Source: Bacilli bacterium (GTDB lineage Bacteria; Bacillota_I; Bacilli_A; RF39; UBA660). From it: a stretch of 30,413 nt of DNA. A program made the translations under genes and the position numbers. Every line of letters starts with the position of its first letter. Positions within the stretch are counted from its first letter, which is position 1. The notes beneath the pieces are model-generated. The model was given only the letters and a program-made list of their open reading frames with translations, did no database searches and was not told where the DNA came from. Of the stretch, positions 1-8,109 are shown piece after piece. The stretch is from assembly GCA_900769635.1 (NCBI GenBank), contig CAAGHJ010000027.1, positions 1 to 30,413 on the forward strand, read 5' to 3'.

Positions 1-119
1 AATTATAAGCTTTGCTTTTATATTACTAGAAACATTCTAATAAATTACTTTCATACTATCAATAATTATATTTAATATAGCTAAAAAAACTATTAAATAA
101 TAAACATTAATAATTCTTA

Positions 120-135
120 TGTTCCACGTGAAACA
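120..135. promoter_or_regulatory. parS site 1 (ParB/Noc-family binding site)
   Basis: The 16-mer TGTTCCACGTGAAACA is an exact match to the B. subtilis parS consensus TGTTNCACGTGAAACA, the centromere site on which ParB loads. It is one of three identical copies in this non-coding stretch, with starts 155 and 156 bp apart. The stretch 1-119 before it is AT-rich and I see no gene or other signal there. Confidence 0.93.
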
Positions 136-274
136 TTAAGTTTTAAATATACACATATCAATTAACATAACCTATATCTAAATAAATATAAAAATCATCT
201 TTTTTATTAAATTGAATACAATTTATAGTTATTATTTTACTATTTTGCTCTATCAACAGGTATAAACTATTTAA

Positions 275-290
275 TGTTCCACGTGAAACA
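275..290. promoter_or_regulatory. parS site 2
   Basis: Second exact TGTTCCACGTGAAACA copy, in non-coding AT-rich DNA. I see no gene between copies 1 and 2 (136-274) or between copies 2 and 3 (291-421). Confidence 0.93.
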
Positions 291-421
291 TTAAACTTTA
301 TATTTATTATAAATATTATATAATTATACATTAAACTGTTATAAATAATTACTTATCAATAAGTATTCATTATTATATTAAAATACATAAGTCATAAAAA
401 TTGCAATTTTTATCCCAATTA

Positions 422-455
422 AGAAAACAATGTTCCACGTGAAACATTGTTTTCT
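422..455. repeat. 34-bp palindrome centred on parS site 3
   Basis: The arm AGAAAACAA (422-430) and its exact complement TTGTTTTCT (447-455) extend the parS core outward on both sides. The result is a 17+17 palindrome with one mismatched pair (435/442). It could also act as a second terminator behind ffs on the minus strand, because the far arm is T-rich. That use is inference. Confidence 0.75.
431..446. promoter_or_regulatory. parS site 3
   Basis: Third exact TGTTCCACGTGAAACA copy. Unlike the other two it sits at the centre of a longer palindrome (422-455). It lies just beyond the ffs terminator. Confidence 0.93.
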
Positions 456-473
456 ATCAACAAGTCATCAATA

Positions 474-510
474 AAAAAAGAATACCTATAAAAACTATAG
501 GTACTCTTTT
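474..510 (-). terminator. Rho-independent terminator of ffs
   Basis: Read on the minus strand, a 15-bp stem with one G-U pair (510-496 with 490-476) closes a GTTTT loop and is followed by seven T. It lies about 14 nt past the predicted 3' end of the SRP RNA helix. Confidence 0.85.
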
Positions 511-523
511 CAAAACACAATTA

Positions 524-598
524 TAGCGCACACAATAAGAGGCTATTAAAGCTGCTATCTTCCGATCCTGACTTAATTCTAACATTATTGTTGCACTA
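524..598 (-). ncRNA. ffs: Small signal recognition particle RNA (4.5S/SRP RNA)
   Basis: This is the RNA component of the signal recognition particle, which works with Ffh to target nascent membrane and secreted proteins. On the minus strand, positions 572-551 read GTCAGGATCGGAAGATAGC then AGC. This matches the conserved domain IV hairpin (consensus GTCAGGTCCGGAAGGAAGCAGC): a GGAA tetraloop closed by an AUC/GAU stem in place of the usual pairs, followed by the AGCAG side of the internal loop. The flanks fold back as expected: ATTAA with TTAAT, GTTA with TAGC, then ACAATAA with TTATTGT, and TAGTGCA with TGCGCTA across one bulge. The RNA is about 75 nt, the short bacterial type without an Alu domain. 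A 17-bp-spaced promoter lies upstream and a terminator downstream. The exact ends are inferred from the helix. Confidence 0.92.
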
Positions 599-603
599 AA
601 CAC

Positions 604-632
604 ATTATAACACACTTTAATAATAATTGCAA
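604..632 (-). promoter_or_regulatory. ffs promoter
   Basis: On the minus strand, TTGCAA (632-627) and TATAAT (609-604) are separated by exactly 17 bp. The expected start point falls at the first base of the SRP RNA helix, about 598. Confidence 0.85.
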
Positions 633-671
633 GCATTTTTTTATTTTTTTTTACATTTTTTTAAATTTAAA

Positions 672-3125
672 CTATTGTTCATCTTTTTCGTTATCCTCAT
701 TATCTAATTCCTTATCAACAATAGCTGCAGAAGATACCATTTGACCATCCTTTACATTAATTAATTTAACACCTTGCGTAACCCTGCTCATAACAGGAAT
801 TTTATCAACATCCAATCTAATAACAACACCCGTATTAGTTATTATCATAACATCATTATCACTAGTAACCGTTTTAAATGAAACAATTGCTCCGTTTTTC
901 TCAGTAATATTAATAGTTTTCACACCTTTACTACCTCGATTCGTAATTCTATACTCAGAAATACTAGTTTGCTTTCCATATCCATTCTCTGTTATTACCA
1001 ATACATTTTGGTTTTCATCAACCTTTTCCATTCCTACAAGCAAATTAGTGCCCAAATTAATACCTTTTACACCTGTCGCACCTCTACCCATCACTCTAAC
1101 TTTTTCTTCCGGAAAACGCACAATACGTCCGTCTGAAGAGGCCATCAATATATCATCATTTCCAGAAGTCTTTTTTGCTGATATCAATTCATCATTATCT
1201 TTTAAAGTAATAAACTTCTTACCATTAGTCCTAATATTATTAAATTCTGAAATATCCGTCCTTTTAATTATACCCAATTTAGTTGCAAATACAAAATAAT
1301 TATTCTCTTCATCATTAGATACTTTAAGTAGTGATGCTATTTTCTCTCCCTTTTCCATATTAAGAAGATTAATAATAGGTAATCCCTTAGATTGTCTTCC
1401 GAATTCCGGAATCTCATATCCCTTCATCCTATAAACTTTACCATTATTAGTAAAGAACAAAATATAATCATGACTACTAGAATTAATCATCATTTCAACA
1501 AAATCCTCCTCATTAGTAGTCATTCCTTTTATACCTACACCACCTCTATTTTGTGTTTTATAAGTACTAGAAGGAACTCTCTTTATATAACCCTTATTAG
1601 TTAACGTAATAACAATATTCTCTTCCGGTATCAAAGATTCATCCTCAATATAATCAATAGCTGTCATATCAATTAAAGTACGTCTATCATCTGCATACCT
1701 ATTTTTAATATCTAACATTTCATTCTTTATAATTTCTAGTATTTTTTCTTCAGAATTTAAAATTTCTGTTAAATCAGCAATTAACCTTTCTAATTCAGCA
1801 ATTTCATTCTCAATAGCTTCTTTAGCAAGACCAGTAAGACGCCTTAATTTCATTTCTAATATAGCCTGTGTTTGCTCATCAGATAAACCAAATTTAACCT
1901 TTAACTCATTACTAGCATCCTCATCAGTTTTAGCACCCCTTATTATCCTAATAACCTCATCTATATGATCAAGAGCAATCTTTAAGCCCTCTAATATATG
2001 CAATCTAGCCTTATACTTTTTAAGTTCAAATTCACATCTCCTGTATATAACATGCTTTTGATGATCAACATATTTCTCCAATATAGTCTTTATTCCCAAA
2101 GTTCTAGGCCTTCCATCCACAAGCATTAAAAAATTAATACCATAAGACATTTGTAACTGAGTATGTTTAAATAAATTATTTAAAACAACATTAGCATTTG
2201 CATCCTTTTTAACATCAATAACAATCTTAACTCCACCCAAAGAAGACTGATCATTCAAATTAGAAATACCCTGAATAACCTTATCTCTAACTAATTCAGC
2301 AATTCTCGTAATAAGAGCCTTTTTGTTAACCTGATAAGGAAGTTCAGTAATAACAATCTCATCATGATTATTTTTTTGTATTATTTCAACCTTTGATCTA
2401 ATAGTAATAGTTCCTCTTCCCGTATCATAAGCATTTTTAATTCCAGAATTACCTAAAATAATACCACCAGTTGGAAAATCAGGCCCCTTAATATATTGCA
2501 TAAGTTCAATAACAGATATATCAGGATTATCAATATATGCAACACAACCATCAATAACTTCTCCTAAATTATGAGGCGGAATATTAGTAGCCATACCAAC
2601 CGCAATTCCCATATTACCATTAACAAGTATATTAGGAAATCTACTAGGTAAAACAACAGGTTCTTTCCTTTGATCGTCGTAGTTAGGAGAAAAATCAACA
2701 GTTTCTTTATTCAAATCTCTAATAAGTTCCATAGAAATTTTCGATAAACGTGCCTCTGTATAACGAGAAGCAGCTGCACCATCTCCATCAATATTACCAA
2801 AGTTACCATGTCCATCAACAAGTGTATGTCGATAAGTAAAAGGTTGAGCCATTCTTACCATAGATTCATATATTGCCGAATCTCCGTGGGGATGGTAATG
2901 ACCCATTACTGCTCCAACAGCATTAGCAGATTTCTGATATTTCTTATCAGGTGTCATCCCCTCTTCCCATAAAGTATATATAATACGTCTATGAACAGGC
3001 TTTAATCCATCTCTCACATCAGGAATAGCTCTAGCAACAATTACACTCATTGAATAATCCAAAAAAGATGTTTTCATTTCACTATTTAAATCAACCGCAA
3101 TCATTTTATCTTTATCTTCATTCAT
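672..3125 (-). CDS. gyrA: DNA gyrase subunit A
   Basis: Breakage-reunion subunit of DNA gyrase, which with GyrB introduces negative supercoils ahead of replication forks. At 817 aa it has the usual GyrA length. The N-terminal winged-helix/tower region carries RYTEARL with catalytic Tyr122 in the same position as in E. coli. The quinolone-determining region HPHGDSAIYESMVRMAQPF keeps Ser83 and has Glu87, so no common resistance change is visible. A GyrA-box (QNRGGVGIKG) opens the beta-pinwheel C-terminal domain, which supports gyrase and not ParC. The ATG lies 12 nt after gyrB with an AGGTGGTG-like ribosome site. It is the last gene of the recF-gyrB-gyrA run. I see no hairpin right after its stop, so transcription may run into ffs. 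Confidence 0.98.
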   Translation of the reverse strand: MNEDKDKMIAVDLNSEMKTSFLDYSMSVIVARAIPDVRDGLKPVHRRIIYTLWEEGMTPDKKYQKSANAVGAVMGHYHPHGDSAIYESMVRMAQPFTYRHTLVDGHGNFGNIDGDGAAASRYTEARLSKISMELIRDLNKETVDFSPNYDDQRKEPVVLPSRFPNILVNGNMGIAVGMATNIPPHNLGEVIDGCVAYIDNPDISVIELMQYIKGPDFPTGGIILGNSGIKNAYDTGRGTITIRSKVEIIQKNNHDEIVITELPYQVNKKALITRIAELVRDKVIQGISNLNDQSSLGGVKIVIDVKKDANANVVLNNLFKHTQLQMSYGINFLMLVDGRPRTLGIKTILEKYVDHQKHVIYRRCEFELKKYKARLHILEGLKIALDHIDEVIRIIRGAKTDEDASNELKVKFGLSDEQTQAILEMKLRRLTGLAKEAIENEIAELERLIADLTEILNSEEKILEIIKNEMLDIKNRYADDRRTLIDMTAIDYIEDESLIPEENIVITLTNKGYIKRVPSSTYKTQNRGGVGIKGMTTNEEDFVEMMINSSSHDYILFFTNNGKVYRMKGYEIPEFGRQSKGLPIINLLNMEKGEKIASLLKVSNDEENNYFVFATKLGIIKRTDISEFNNIRTNGKKFITLKDNDELISAKKTSGNDDILMASSDGRIVRFPEEKVRVMGRGATGVKGINLGTNLLVGMEKVDENQNVLVITENGYGKQTSISEYRITNRGSKGVKTINITEKNGAIVSFKTVTSDNDVMIITNTGVVIRLDVDKIPVMSRVTQGVKLINVKDGQMVSSAAIVDKELDNEDNEKDEQ

Positions 3126-3137
3126 TTTTTACACCAC

Positions 3138-5060
3138 CTATATATCGAGATTAACAACATTCAAAGCATTTTCTTCAATAAATAAACGCCTTGGTTCTAC
3201 TTCTTCACCCATTAATAATTGAAATGTTTCATCAGCTACAATAGCATCATTCAAATCAATTCTCTTAAGTATTCTAGTACCAATATGCATAGTAGTTTCT
3301 CTAAGTTCGTGAGCATCCATTTCCCCTAGACCCTTCATTCTACCAATATCATACTTAGTATTAGCAGGTAAACTAGCCAAATAAGCATCTCTTTCCTCTT
3401 CATTTAAAACATACTTAATCGTTTTACCATGCTTTATAGAATAAAGAGGTGGCTGAGCTGCATAAACATGCCCATTTTCAAGTAAAGGACGAAAATATCT
3501 ATAAAACAATGTCAATAACAAAGTTCTAATATGAGCTCCGTCAACATCAGCATCTGTCATAATAATAATTTTGTGATAACGAAGCTTAGATAAATCAAAC
3601 TCTTCCCCTATTCCCGTTCCAAAAGCAGTTATTATAGTTCTGATTTCTTCATTATTAAGGGCCTTATCTAATCTAGCCTTTTCAACATTTAAAATTTTTC
3701 CACGAATAGGAAGAATAGCTTGCGTAGCTGGATCCCTACCATCCTTAGCCGTTCCCGCTGCTGAATCTCCCTCAACAATAAATACTTCTGAAACACTAGC
3801 ATCTTTTGAAGAACAATCAGTTAATTTTCCCCATTGATGAGTAAGTTCAAGACCACCTTTTCTACGCGTTATTTCACGGGCCTTCTTAGCCGCTACTCGA
3901 GCTCTAGCTGCCGTAATAGCCTTTTCAACAATAATTTTAGCCTGATCAGGATTTTCCATCAAAAATCTATCCAACCCTTCGCCAAAAATATTAGCAGCCA
4001 CCTTTTTTACCTCAGAATTGCCCAACTTTGTTTTAGTTTGACCTTCAAATTGTGGGTCAGGAACCTTAGCCGAAATAATCATCGTAATTCCCTCTCGTAC
4101 ATCTTCACCTTGTAAATTCTCATCATTATCTTTTAGCATTTTCGCTCCGCGGGCATAGTTATTTATGATCCTTGTTAAACTATTCTTCACACCATCTTCG
4201 TGAGTTCCACCTTCTGGTGTTGTTATATTATTAACAAAAGAATAAATTGCAGGAGTGTATCCATCATTATACTGAAAAGCAACCTCAATAGTAACTCCAT
4301 CTTCCTTACCATCTGTATGAACGATGGTACTATGAATAGGAGTTTTCTTATCATTTAGTAACTTAACATATTCACTTATACCACCTTCATAAACAAACAT
4401 ATCCTTCTTATCTGTCCTATCATCACGCAATATAATTCTAAGACCTTTATTCAAAAATGCAAGTTCCCTGAAACGATTTTTCAAAATATCATAATCAAAA
4501 TCAACAGTTTCTTTAAAAATGCTAGGATCAGGCATAAAAGTTACCGTAGTACCAGTCCTATCGATACTACATTCACCAATAACATTTAAAGGATGTTCAG
4601 TATGACCACCATTACTAAATTTTATATAATGAATTTTTCCATTTTTATAAACAGTTACCTCCACCCATTTACTAAGGGCATTGACAACACTAGCACCAAC
4701 TCCGTGAAGACCACCAGATACCTTATATCCTCCTCCACCAAATTTACCACCAGCGTGAAGTACTGTATAAACAGTTTCCACCGTAGATAAACCAGTTTTA
4801 GGATGAACTTCAACAGGAATACCTCTACCATCATCTTTAACAGTTACAGAACCATCTTTATTAACTGTAACTTCAATATCATCACAATATCCAGCCAAAG
4901 CCTCATCAATAGCATTATCAACAATTTCCCAAACTAAATGATGAAGTCCCCTACTACTAGTAGAACCTATATACATACCAGGTCTTTTTCTAACAGCTTC
5001 TAATCCTTCTAGTACCTGTATATCCGAAGCATCATAATGGTTTTCAGCAGTATTATTCAT
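3138..5060 (-). CDS. gyrB: DNA gyrase subunit B
   Basis: ATPase subunit of gyrase. It has 640 aa, the usual length for Gram-positive GyrB. The GHKL ATPase domain is seen in EIVDNAIDEALAG, DDGRGIPV and GGLHGVGASVVNALS near residues 45-130. The TOPRIM domain follows with EGDSAAGTAKDGRDP and DADVDGAHIRTLLLT, then PLLENGHVYAAQPPLY. The C-terminal tail (MKGLGEMDAHELRETTM) is typical. It starts 1 nt after the recF stop, and its ribosome site (GAGGAAAT) lies inside recF, so translation of the two is likely coupled. Its location beside gyrA and the origin supports gyrB over parE. Confidence 0.98.
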   Translation of the reverse strand: MNNTAENHYDASDIQVLEGLEAVRKRPGMYIGSTSSRGLHHLVWEIVDNAIDEALAGYCDDIEVTVNKDGSVTVKDDGRGIPVEVHPKTGLSTVETVYTVLHAGGKFGGGGYKVSGGLHGVGASVVNALSKWVEVTVYKNGKIHYIKFSNGGHTEHPLNVIGECSIDRTGTTVTFMPDPSIFKETVDFDYDILKNRFRELAFLNKGLRIILRDDRTDKKDMFVYEGGISEYVKLLNDKKTPIHSTIVHTDGKEDGVTIEVAFQYNDGYTPAIYSFVNNITTPEGGTHEDGVKNSLTRIINNYARGAKMLKDNDENLQGEDVREGITMIISAKVPDPQFEGQTKTKLGNSEVKKVAANIFGEGLDRFLMENPDQAKIIVEKAITAARARVAAKKAREITRRKGGLELTHQWGKLTDCSSKDASVSEVFIVEGDSAAGTAKDGRDPATQAILPIRGKILNVEKARLDKALNNEEIRTIITAFGTGIGEEFDLSKLRYHKIIIMTDADVDGAHIRTLLLTLFYRYFRPLLENGHVYAAQPPLYSIKHGKTIKYVLNEEERDAYLASLPANTKYDIGRMKGLGEMDAHELRETTMHIGTRILKRIDLNDAIVADETFQLLMGEEVEPRRLFIEENALNVVNLDI

Positions 5061-5061
5061 C

Positions 5062-6162
5062 TTATATTTCCTCCTTCTTCACTTGTTTTAAACAACCATT
5101 TTCTATATAAAATATCCTAGCATTTTTAAGTAAATCATCAGATATCATATTAAGATCAGTAGTTGTTAATATAACTTGTATATTTCCACGTAAATATTTA
5201 GTAAGATTATTTCTTTTATTAACATCTAATTCACTAAAAACATCATCTAAAAGTAATACCGGAAACTCCAATCCATAATCTTTATAAACATAAGCTTCCG
5301 CTATCTTTAAAGCGAGAATTGCCATACGAACCTGTCCTTGCGAGCCATATACAGCCAAATTATGCCCATTAAGCTCCAAAACAAAATCATCCCTATGAAT
5401 ACCTATTGAAGTACTTTTTAACTGAATATCACGCTTTAAATTGATTTTAAGAGCATTTCTATACTCTTCTTTTGAAGTATAGTTAGAAATATACTTTATT
5501 TCAAGACCATCAAGTTGAGAAATATTTTTAAAAATCTCCCCAATATACTTATTAATCTTGTAAATAAACTCTTTTCTAAGTAAATATATCCTATCACTAT
5601 AATTAATCAGTTTCTCATCAATGACATTTAAATAATCCATATTAACATTATCAACATCACTTACACTTTTTAAATAAAAATTTCTTTGTTTCATAACTGA
5701 ATTATAAAAATTAAGAAACTGCAAATAAATTTTAGAAATTTGACATATTTCCATATTTAAAAACTTTCTTCTATTACTAGGAAAATCCTTTAAAAATTTA
5801 ATATCATCTGGTGTAAAAAGAACAATACGTAAATGAGAAATATAATCACTAATCTTTTTCTTAGGAACGCCATTTACTTTAACATTCTTGCCATAATTAC
5901 TAATTACAACAGATAACTCATAAAGTAAATCATCACTTAAAATTTTTCCACTAATTAAAGAAAATTCATTGCCGATTTTAATAGTGCTTTTTTCCAAAGA
6001 TGAATAGAATGTTTTAGTTAATCCCAAAACATAAATAGATTCAAGAATATTAGTTTTTCCTTGTGCATTATTTCCAATTATAACATTAAGACCATTACAA
6101 AATTCAATATTTAGATTATCATAATTTCGAAAGTTTCTAAGCACTAAATTAACTACTTGCAT
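5062..6162 (-). CDS. recF: DNA replication and repair protein RecF
   Basis: SMC-like ATPase that helps load RecA at single-strand gaps with RecO and RecR. The 366-aa length fits the family. The N-terminus VLRNFRNYDNLNIEF leads into a Walker A box GNNAQGKT (residues 30-37). The C-terminal half holds the ABC signature region YGSQGQVRMAILALKIAEA and a Walker B/D-loop LLLDDVFSELD. The ATG at 6162 follows a GGGGG ribosome site. The extended -10 promoter in the 111-bp gap after comK suggests its own transcription start for the recF-gyrB-gyrA run. Confidence 0.96.
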   Translation of the reverse strand: MQVVNLVLRNFRNYDNLNIEFCNGLNVIIGNNAQGKTNILESIYVLGLTKTFYSSLEKSTIKIGNEFSLISGKILSDDLLYELSVVISNYGKNVKVNGVPKKKISDYISHLRIVLFTPDDIKFLKDFPSNRRKFLNMEICQISKIYLQFLNFYNSVMKQRNFYLKSVSDVDNVNMDYLNVIDEKLINYSDRIYLLRKEFIYKINKYIGEIFKNISQLDGLEIKYISNYTSKEEYRNALKINLKRDIQLKSTSIGIHRDDFVLELNGHNLAVYGSQGQVRMAILALKIAEAYVYKDYGLEFPVLLLDDVFSELDVNKRNNLTKYLRGNIQVILTTTDLNMISDDLLKNARIFYIENGCLKQVKKEEI

Positions 6163-6228
6163 ATATGCTTACCCCCAAATCACTTGCAAAAACTCATCTT
6201 TCTTCGTAACTAATAAAATACATATATA

Positions 6229-6237
6229 ATTATATCA
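6229..6237 (-). promoter_or_regulatory. Extended -10 promoter for recF-gyrB-gyrA
   Basis: On the minus strand the sequence reads TGATATAAT, an extended -10 (TGnTATAAT), about 67 bp before the recF start. No clear -35 is visible at 17 bp, which is compatible with an extended -10 promoter. Confidence 0.6.
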
Positions 6238-6257
6238 CAGTTTTTGAAAAAATAAAA

Positions 6258-6283
6258 GAAAAAACAACCTATTTTACAAGGTT
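6258..6283 (-). terminator. Terminator after comK
   Basis: On the minus strand, AACCT and AGGTT (6283-6279 with 6270-6266) form a short stem around an 8-nt loop, followed by GTTTTTTC. The 5' arm lies at the comK stop codon. A 5-bp stem is weak, so termination may be partial. Confidence 0.55.
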
Positions 6284-6735
6284 TTTCTTCTCTTATCAAG
6301 TTCTTTTTCCAATTTTAAACATCTTGAAATTTGATTATCAACAATATTGTAAGAAACAGGAACACTAATTTGCGTTTTATCTTTAAATACAATTTTGGTT
6401 CTTCTAGCATTTTCTTTAAAATATTTGCTAATATTATTAAATGAAATCCAAATACAAGAATTATCCCTTGGACTACCTGTAGGAAATAAAATTAACATTT
6501 TACTACCTTCTACCACAATAGGGGCTTTTGAAGAAACATTAATAAGACGTTTTGTAATTTGTTGACGTTCTGATAAACTACTACCAAAGAAACGACAACC
6601 ACTATTTACTATTGAAGTACTTTTACCCTTAACAATAAACATTTCCTCTTTTTCATAAACCCTACAAAAATTACCAAGAATAGGAACAACAGCCAAAGTA
6701 GATAAATTAATTTCATAAGAATCACATATTTTCAT
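6274..6735 (-). CDS. comK: ComK-family competence transcription factor, short form
   Basis: ComK is the master activator of DNA-uptake (competence) genes in B. subtilis and relatives. The match is specific along the whole chain: SGCRFFGSS at residues 45-53 (B. subtilis SCRFFGSS), APIVVE then LILFPTGSP (about 71-89), CIWISFNNI (about 94-102), and VPVSYNIVDNQISR (125-138; B. subtilis LPISYNSFENQVYR). The protein is 153 aa against 192 aa in B. subtilis and stops where the B. subtilis C-terminal tail begins. That tail has been linked to oligomerisation and activation. The ATG follows an excellent ribosome site AAAGGAGG. It lies between dnaN and recF, the position of yaaA/rlbA in B. subtilis, and has its own terminator. 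Whether it still activates transcription is unknown. Confidence 0.88.
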   Translation of the reverse strand: MKICDSYEINLSTLAVVPILGNFCRVYEKEEMFIVKGKSTSIVNSGCRFFGSSLSERQQITKRLINVSSKAPIVVEGSKMLILFPTGSPRDNSCIWISFNNISKYFKENARRTKIVFKDKTQISVPVSYNIVDNQISRCLKLEKELDKRRKTL

Positions 6736-6773
6736 CCCAAAACCTCCTTTCTTGGCCCCATATTAAAACACAA

Positions 6774-6803
6774 AATTTTGTCGAATTTTGTCGAATTTTG
6801 TCG
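6774..6803. repeat. Three tandem 10-bp repeats upstream of comK
   Basis: AATTTTGTCG occurs three times head to tail (6774-6783, 6784-6793, 6794-6803), exactly one helical turn apart, 39 bp before the comK start. Phased A/T tracts of this kind can bend DNA or hold a cooperative binding protein. Function is inference. Confidence 0.8.
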
Positions 6804-6828
6804 AAAAGGGGTTTTTTAAGGTAAAAAA

Positions 6829-6854
6829 GTAAAAAAAAACACTACTTTTGTAGC
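6829..6854 (-). terminator. Terminator after dnaN
   Basis: On the minus strand, GCTAC-AAAA-GTAGT forms a short hairpin with a terminal G-U pair, followed by a run of about ten T. It lies 24 nt past the dnaN stop. On the plus strand the same stem is followed by six T, but no plus-strand gene is served there. Confidence 0.7.
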
Positions 6855-6877
6855 ATTTTTTAAATAAACGAGAATTA

Positions 6878-7993
6878 CTAATAAGTTTTAATTGGTAATA
6901 CAAGTTGCGTCAATGTATCATCATCCTCTGCTTTAACAACAATAGGACTACTATCAGTATTCATATACAAAACAATTTCTTCTTTATTAAAACTTCTTAT
7001 AGCTTCAAGCATATATTTTGAACTAAATGATATTGAAATTTCCTCAGTACAATCTGTAACAATTTTTTCAGAAGCATTACCAATTTCTGGTGAATTTGAA
7101 GATATAATTAAATATCCATCACTAATATCCATTTTTATAGTATTTTTATCGTGATCAGACGTAAGAAGTGAAGCTCTATCTATCATATTAAACAAATCAG
7201 AATAGTTACAACGAACATTAATTTTAAATTCATTAGGAATAATTGAAGATGTTGCCGGATATGTACCACTTAATAAACGAGAAAGTAATAAAATATTTTT
7301 ATACTTAAATAAAACTTTATTATTAAATACATGCATTTCTAAATTATCTTTATCATCTTCCAATATTTTAGATAATTCCATCAAATTTTTTCCAGGAATA
7401 ACAATATTAACATCTTTATCATTTTTTTCACTTAAAGATATAGTCTTCTTTGCTAATCTATAACTATCTGTCGCAATAACTTCCATAAAAGTATCTTCAA
7501 TTTTAAAATTAATACCAGTAAGAAGAGGTCTAGATTCGCTAAGCGAAGTTGCAAAACTAGTTTGATTAATCATACTTTTAAATGCCACTGTATTAAATAT
7601 AATCGGACTCTTAGTACCATCAAAATCCAAATTAGGAAATTCATCTGGATTAATACCATTTAAATTAAATTGTGAAGAATTAGTTGAAACAATCATTTTA
7701 AATCCATCTAAAACTTCAATTGATATATCACATTCAGGCAATTTCTTTATTATTTCCACAATATATCTACCACCAATAACAATTTCACCTAACACATCAA
7801 CAGTTGTAAATTTATCTTTAGGAATAAATGACCTTATAGATATATTTGTATCACTAGCATATAAATACAAACCATCCTCTTTCATTTCAAATTTAATACC
7901 TGTTAATATTGGAATTAAATTTTTGGTAGATATAGCTTTTGAAACATTATTCAAATTTTCCAATAAAATTTCTCTCTTTATAACAAATTTCAT
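6878..7993 (-). CDS. dnaN: DNA polymerase III beta sliding clamp
   Basis: Ring-shaped processivity clamp of the replicative polymerase. It is 371 aa, the family length, with three repeated clamp domains. Recognisable stretches are KFVIKREILLENLNNVSKAIS at the start, RPLLTGINF and ATDSYRLAKK in the middle, and a C-terminal LVLPIKTY typical of DnaN. The ribosome site AAGGAGA precedes the ATG. It follows dnaA across the AT-rich unwinding region of oriC and ends at a strong T-run terminator. Confidence 0.97.
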   Translation of the reverse strand: MKFVIKREILLENLNNVSKAISTKNLIPILTGIKFEMKEDGLYLYASDTNISIRSFIPKDKFTTVDVLGEIVIGGRYIVEIIKKLPECDISIEVLDGFKMIVSTNSSQFNLNGINPDEFPNLDFDGTKSPIIFNTVAFKSMINQTSFATSLSESRPLLTGINFKIEDTFMEVIATDSYRLAKKTISLSEKNDKDVNIVIPGKNLMELSKILEDDKDNLEMHVFNNKVLFKYKNILLLSRLLSGTYPATSSIIPNEFKINVRCNYSDLFNMIDRASLLTSDHDKNTIKMDISDGYLIISSNSPEIGNASEKIVTDCTEEISISFSSKYMLEAIRSFNKEEIVLYMNTDSSPIVVKAEDDDTLTQLVLPIKTY

Positions 7994-8019
7994 TTTTTAT
8001 CTCCTTCTTTCTCAAATTT

Positions 8020-8108
8020 TTAATTTTTGTTATTATTAAACAACTAACTACAAATTATATTTTTTATATTATATATTTATTACTTATATATATATTATTA
8101 TTATTATA
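8020..8108. other. AT-rich oriC unwinding region with DnaA-trio-like triplets
   Basis: This stretch between dnaN and the DnaA boxes is almost pure A/T. Read on the dnaA strand, box 8118-8110 is followed by G-T-A and then four TAA triplets (8106-8095), matching the 3'-[G/A]AT-5' DnaA-trio pattern known from B. subtilis oriC. The order dnaA, boxes, trios, AT-rich DNA, dnaN is the same as in B. subtilis. The unwinding role is inferred from that layout. Several TATAAT-like hexamers here could also serve dnaN. Confidence 0.7.
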
Positions 8109-8109
8109 C

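Noticed and set aside
6774..6803. Possible CRISPR-like or larger tandem array
   Set aside because: Only three 10-bp units with no spacers. It is reported as a promoter-region repeat instead, and no CRISPR array is seen in the window.
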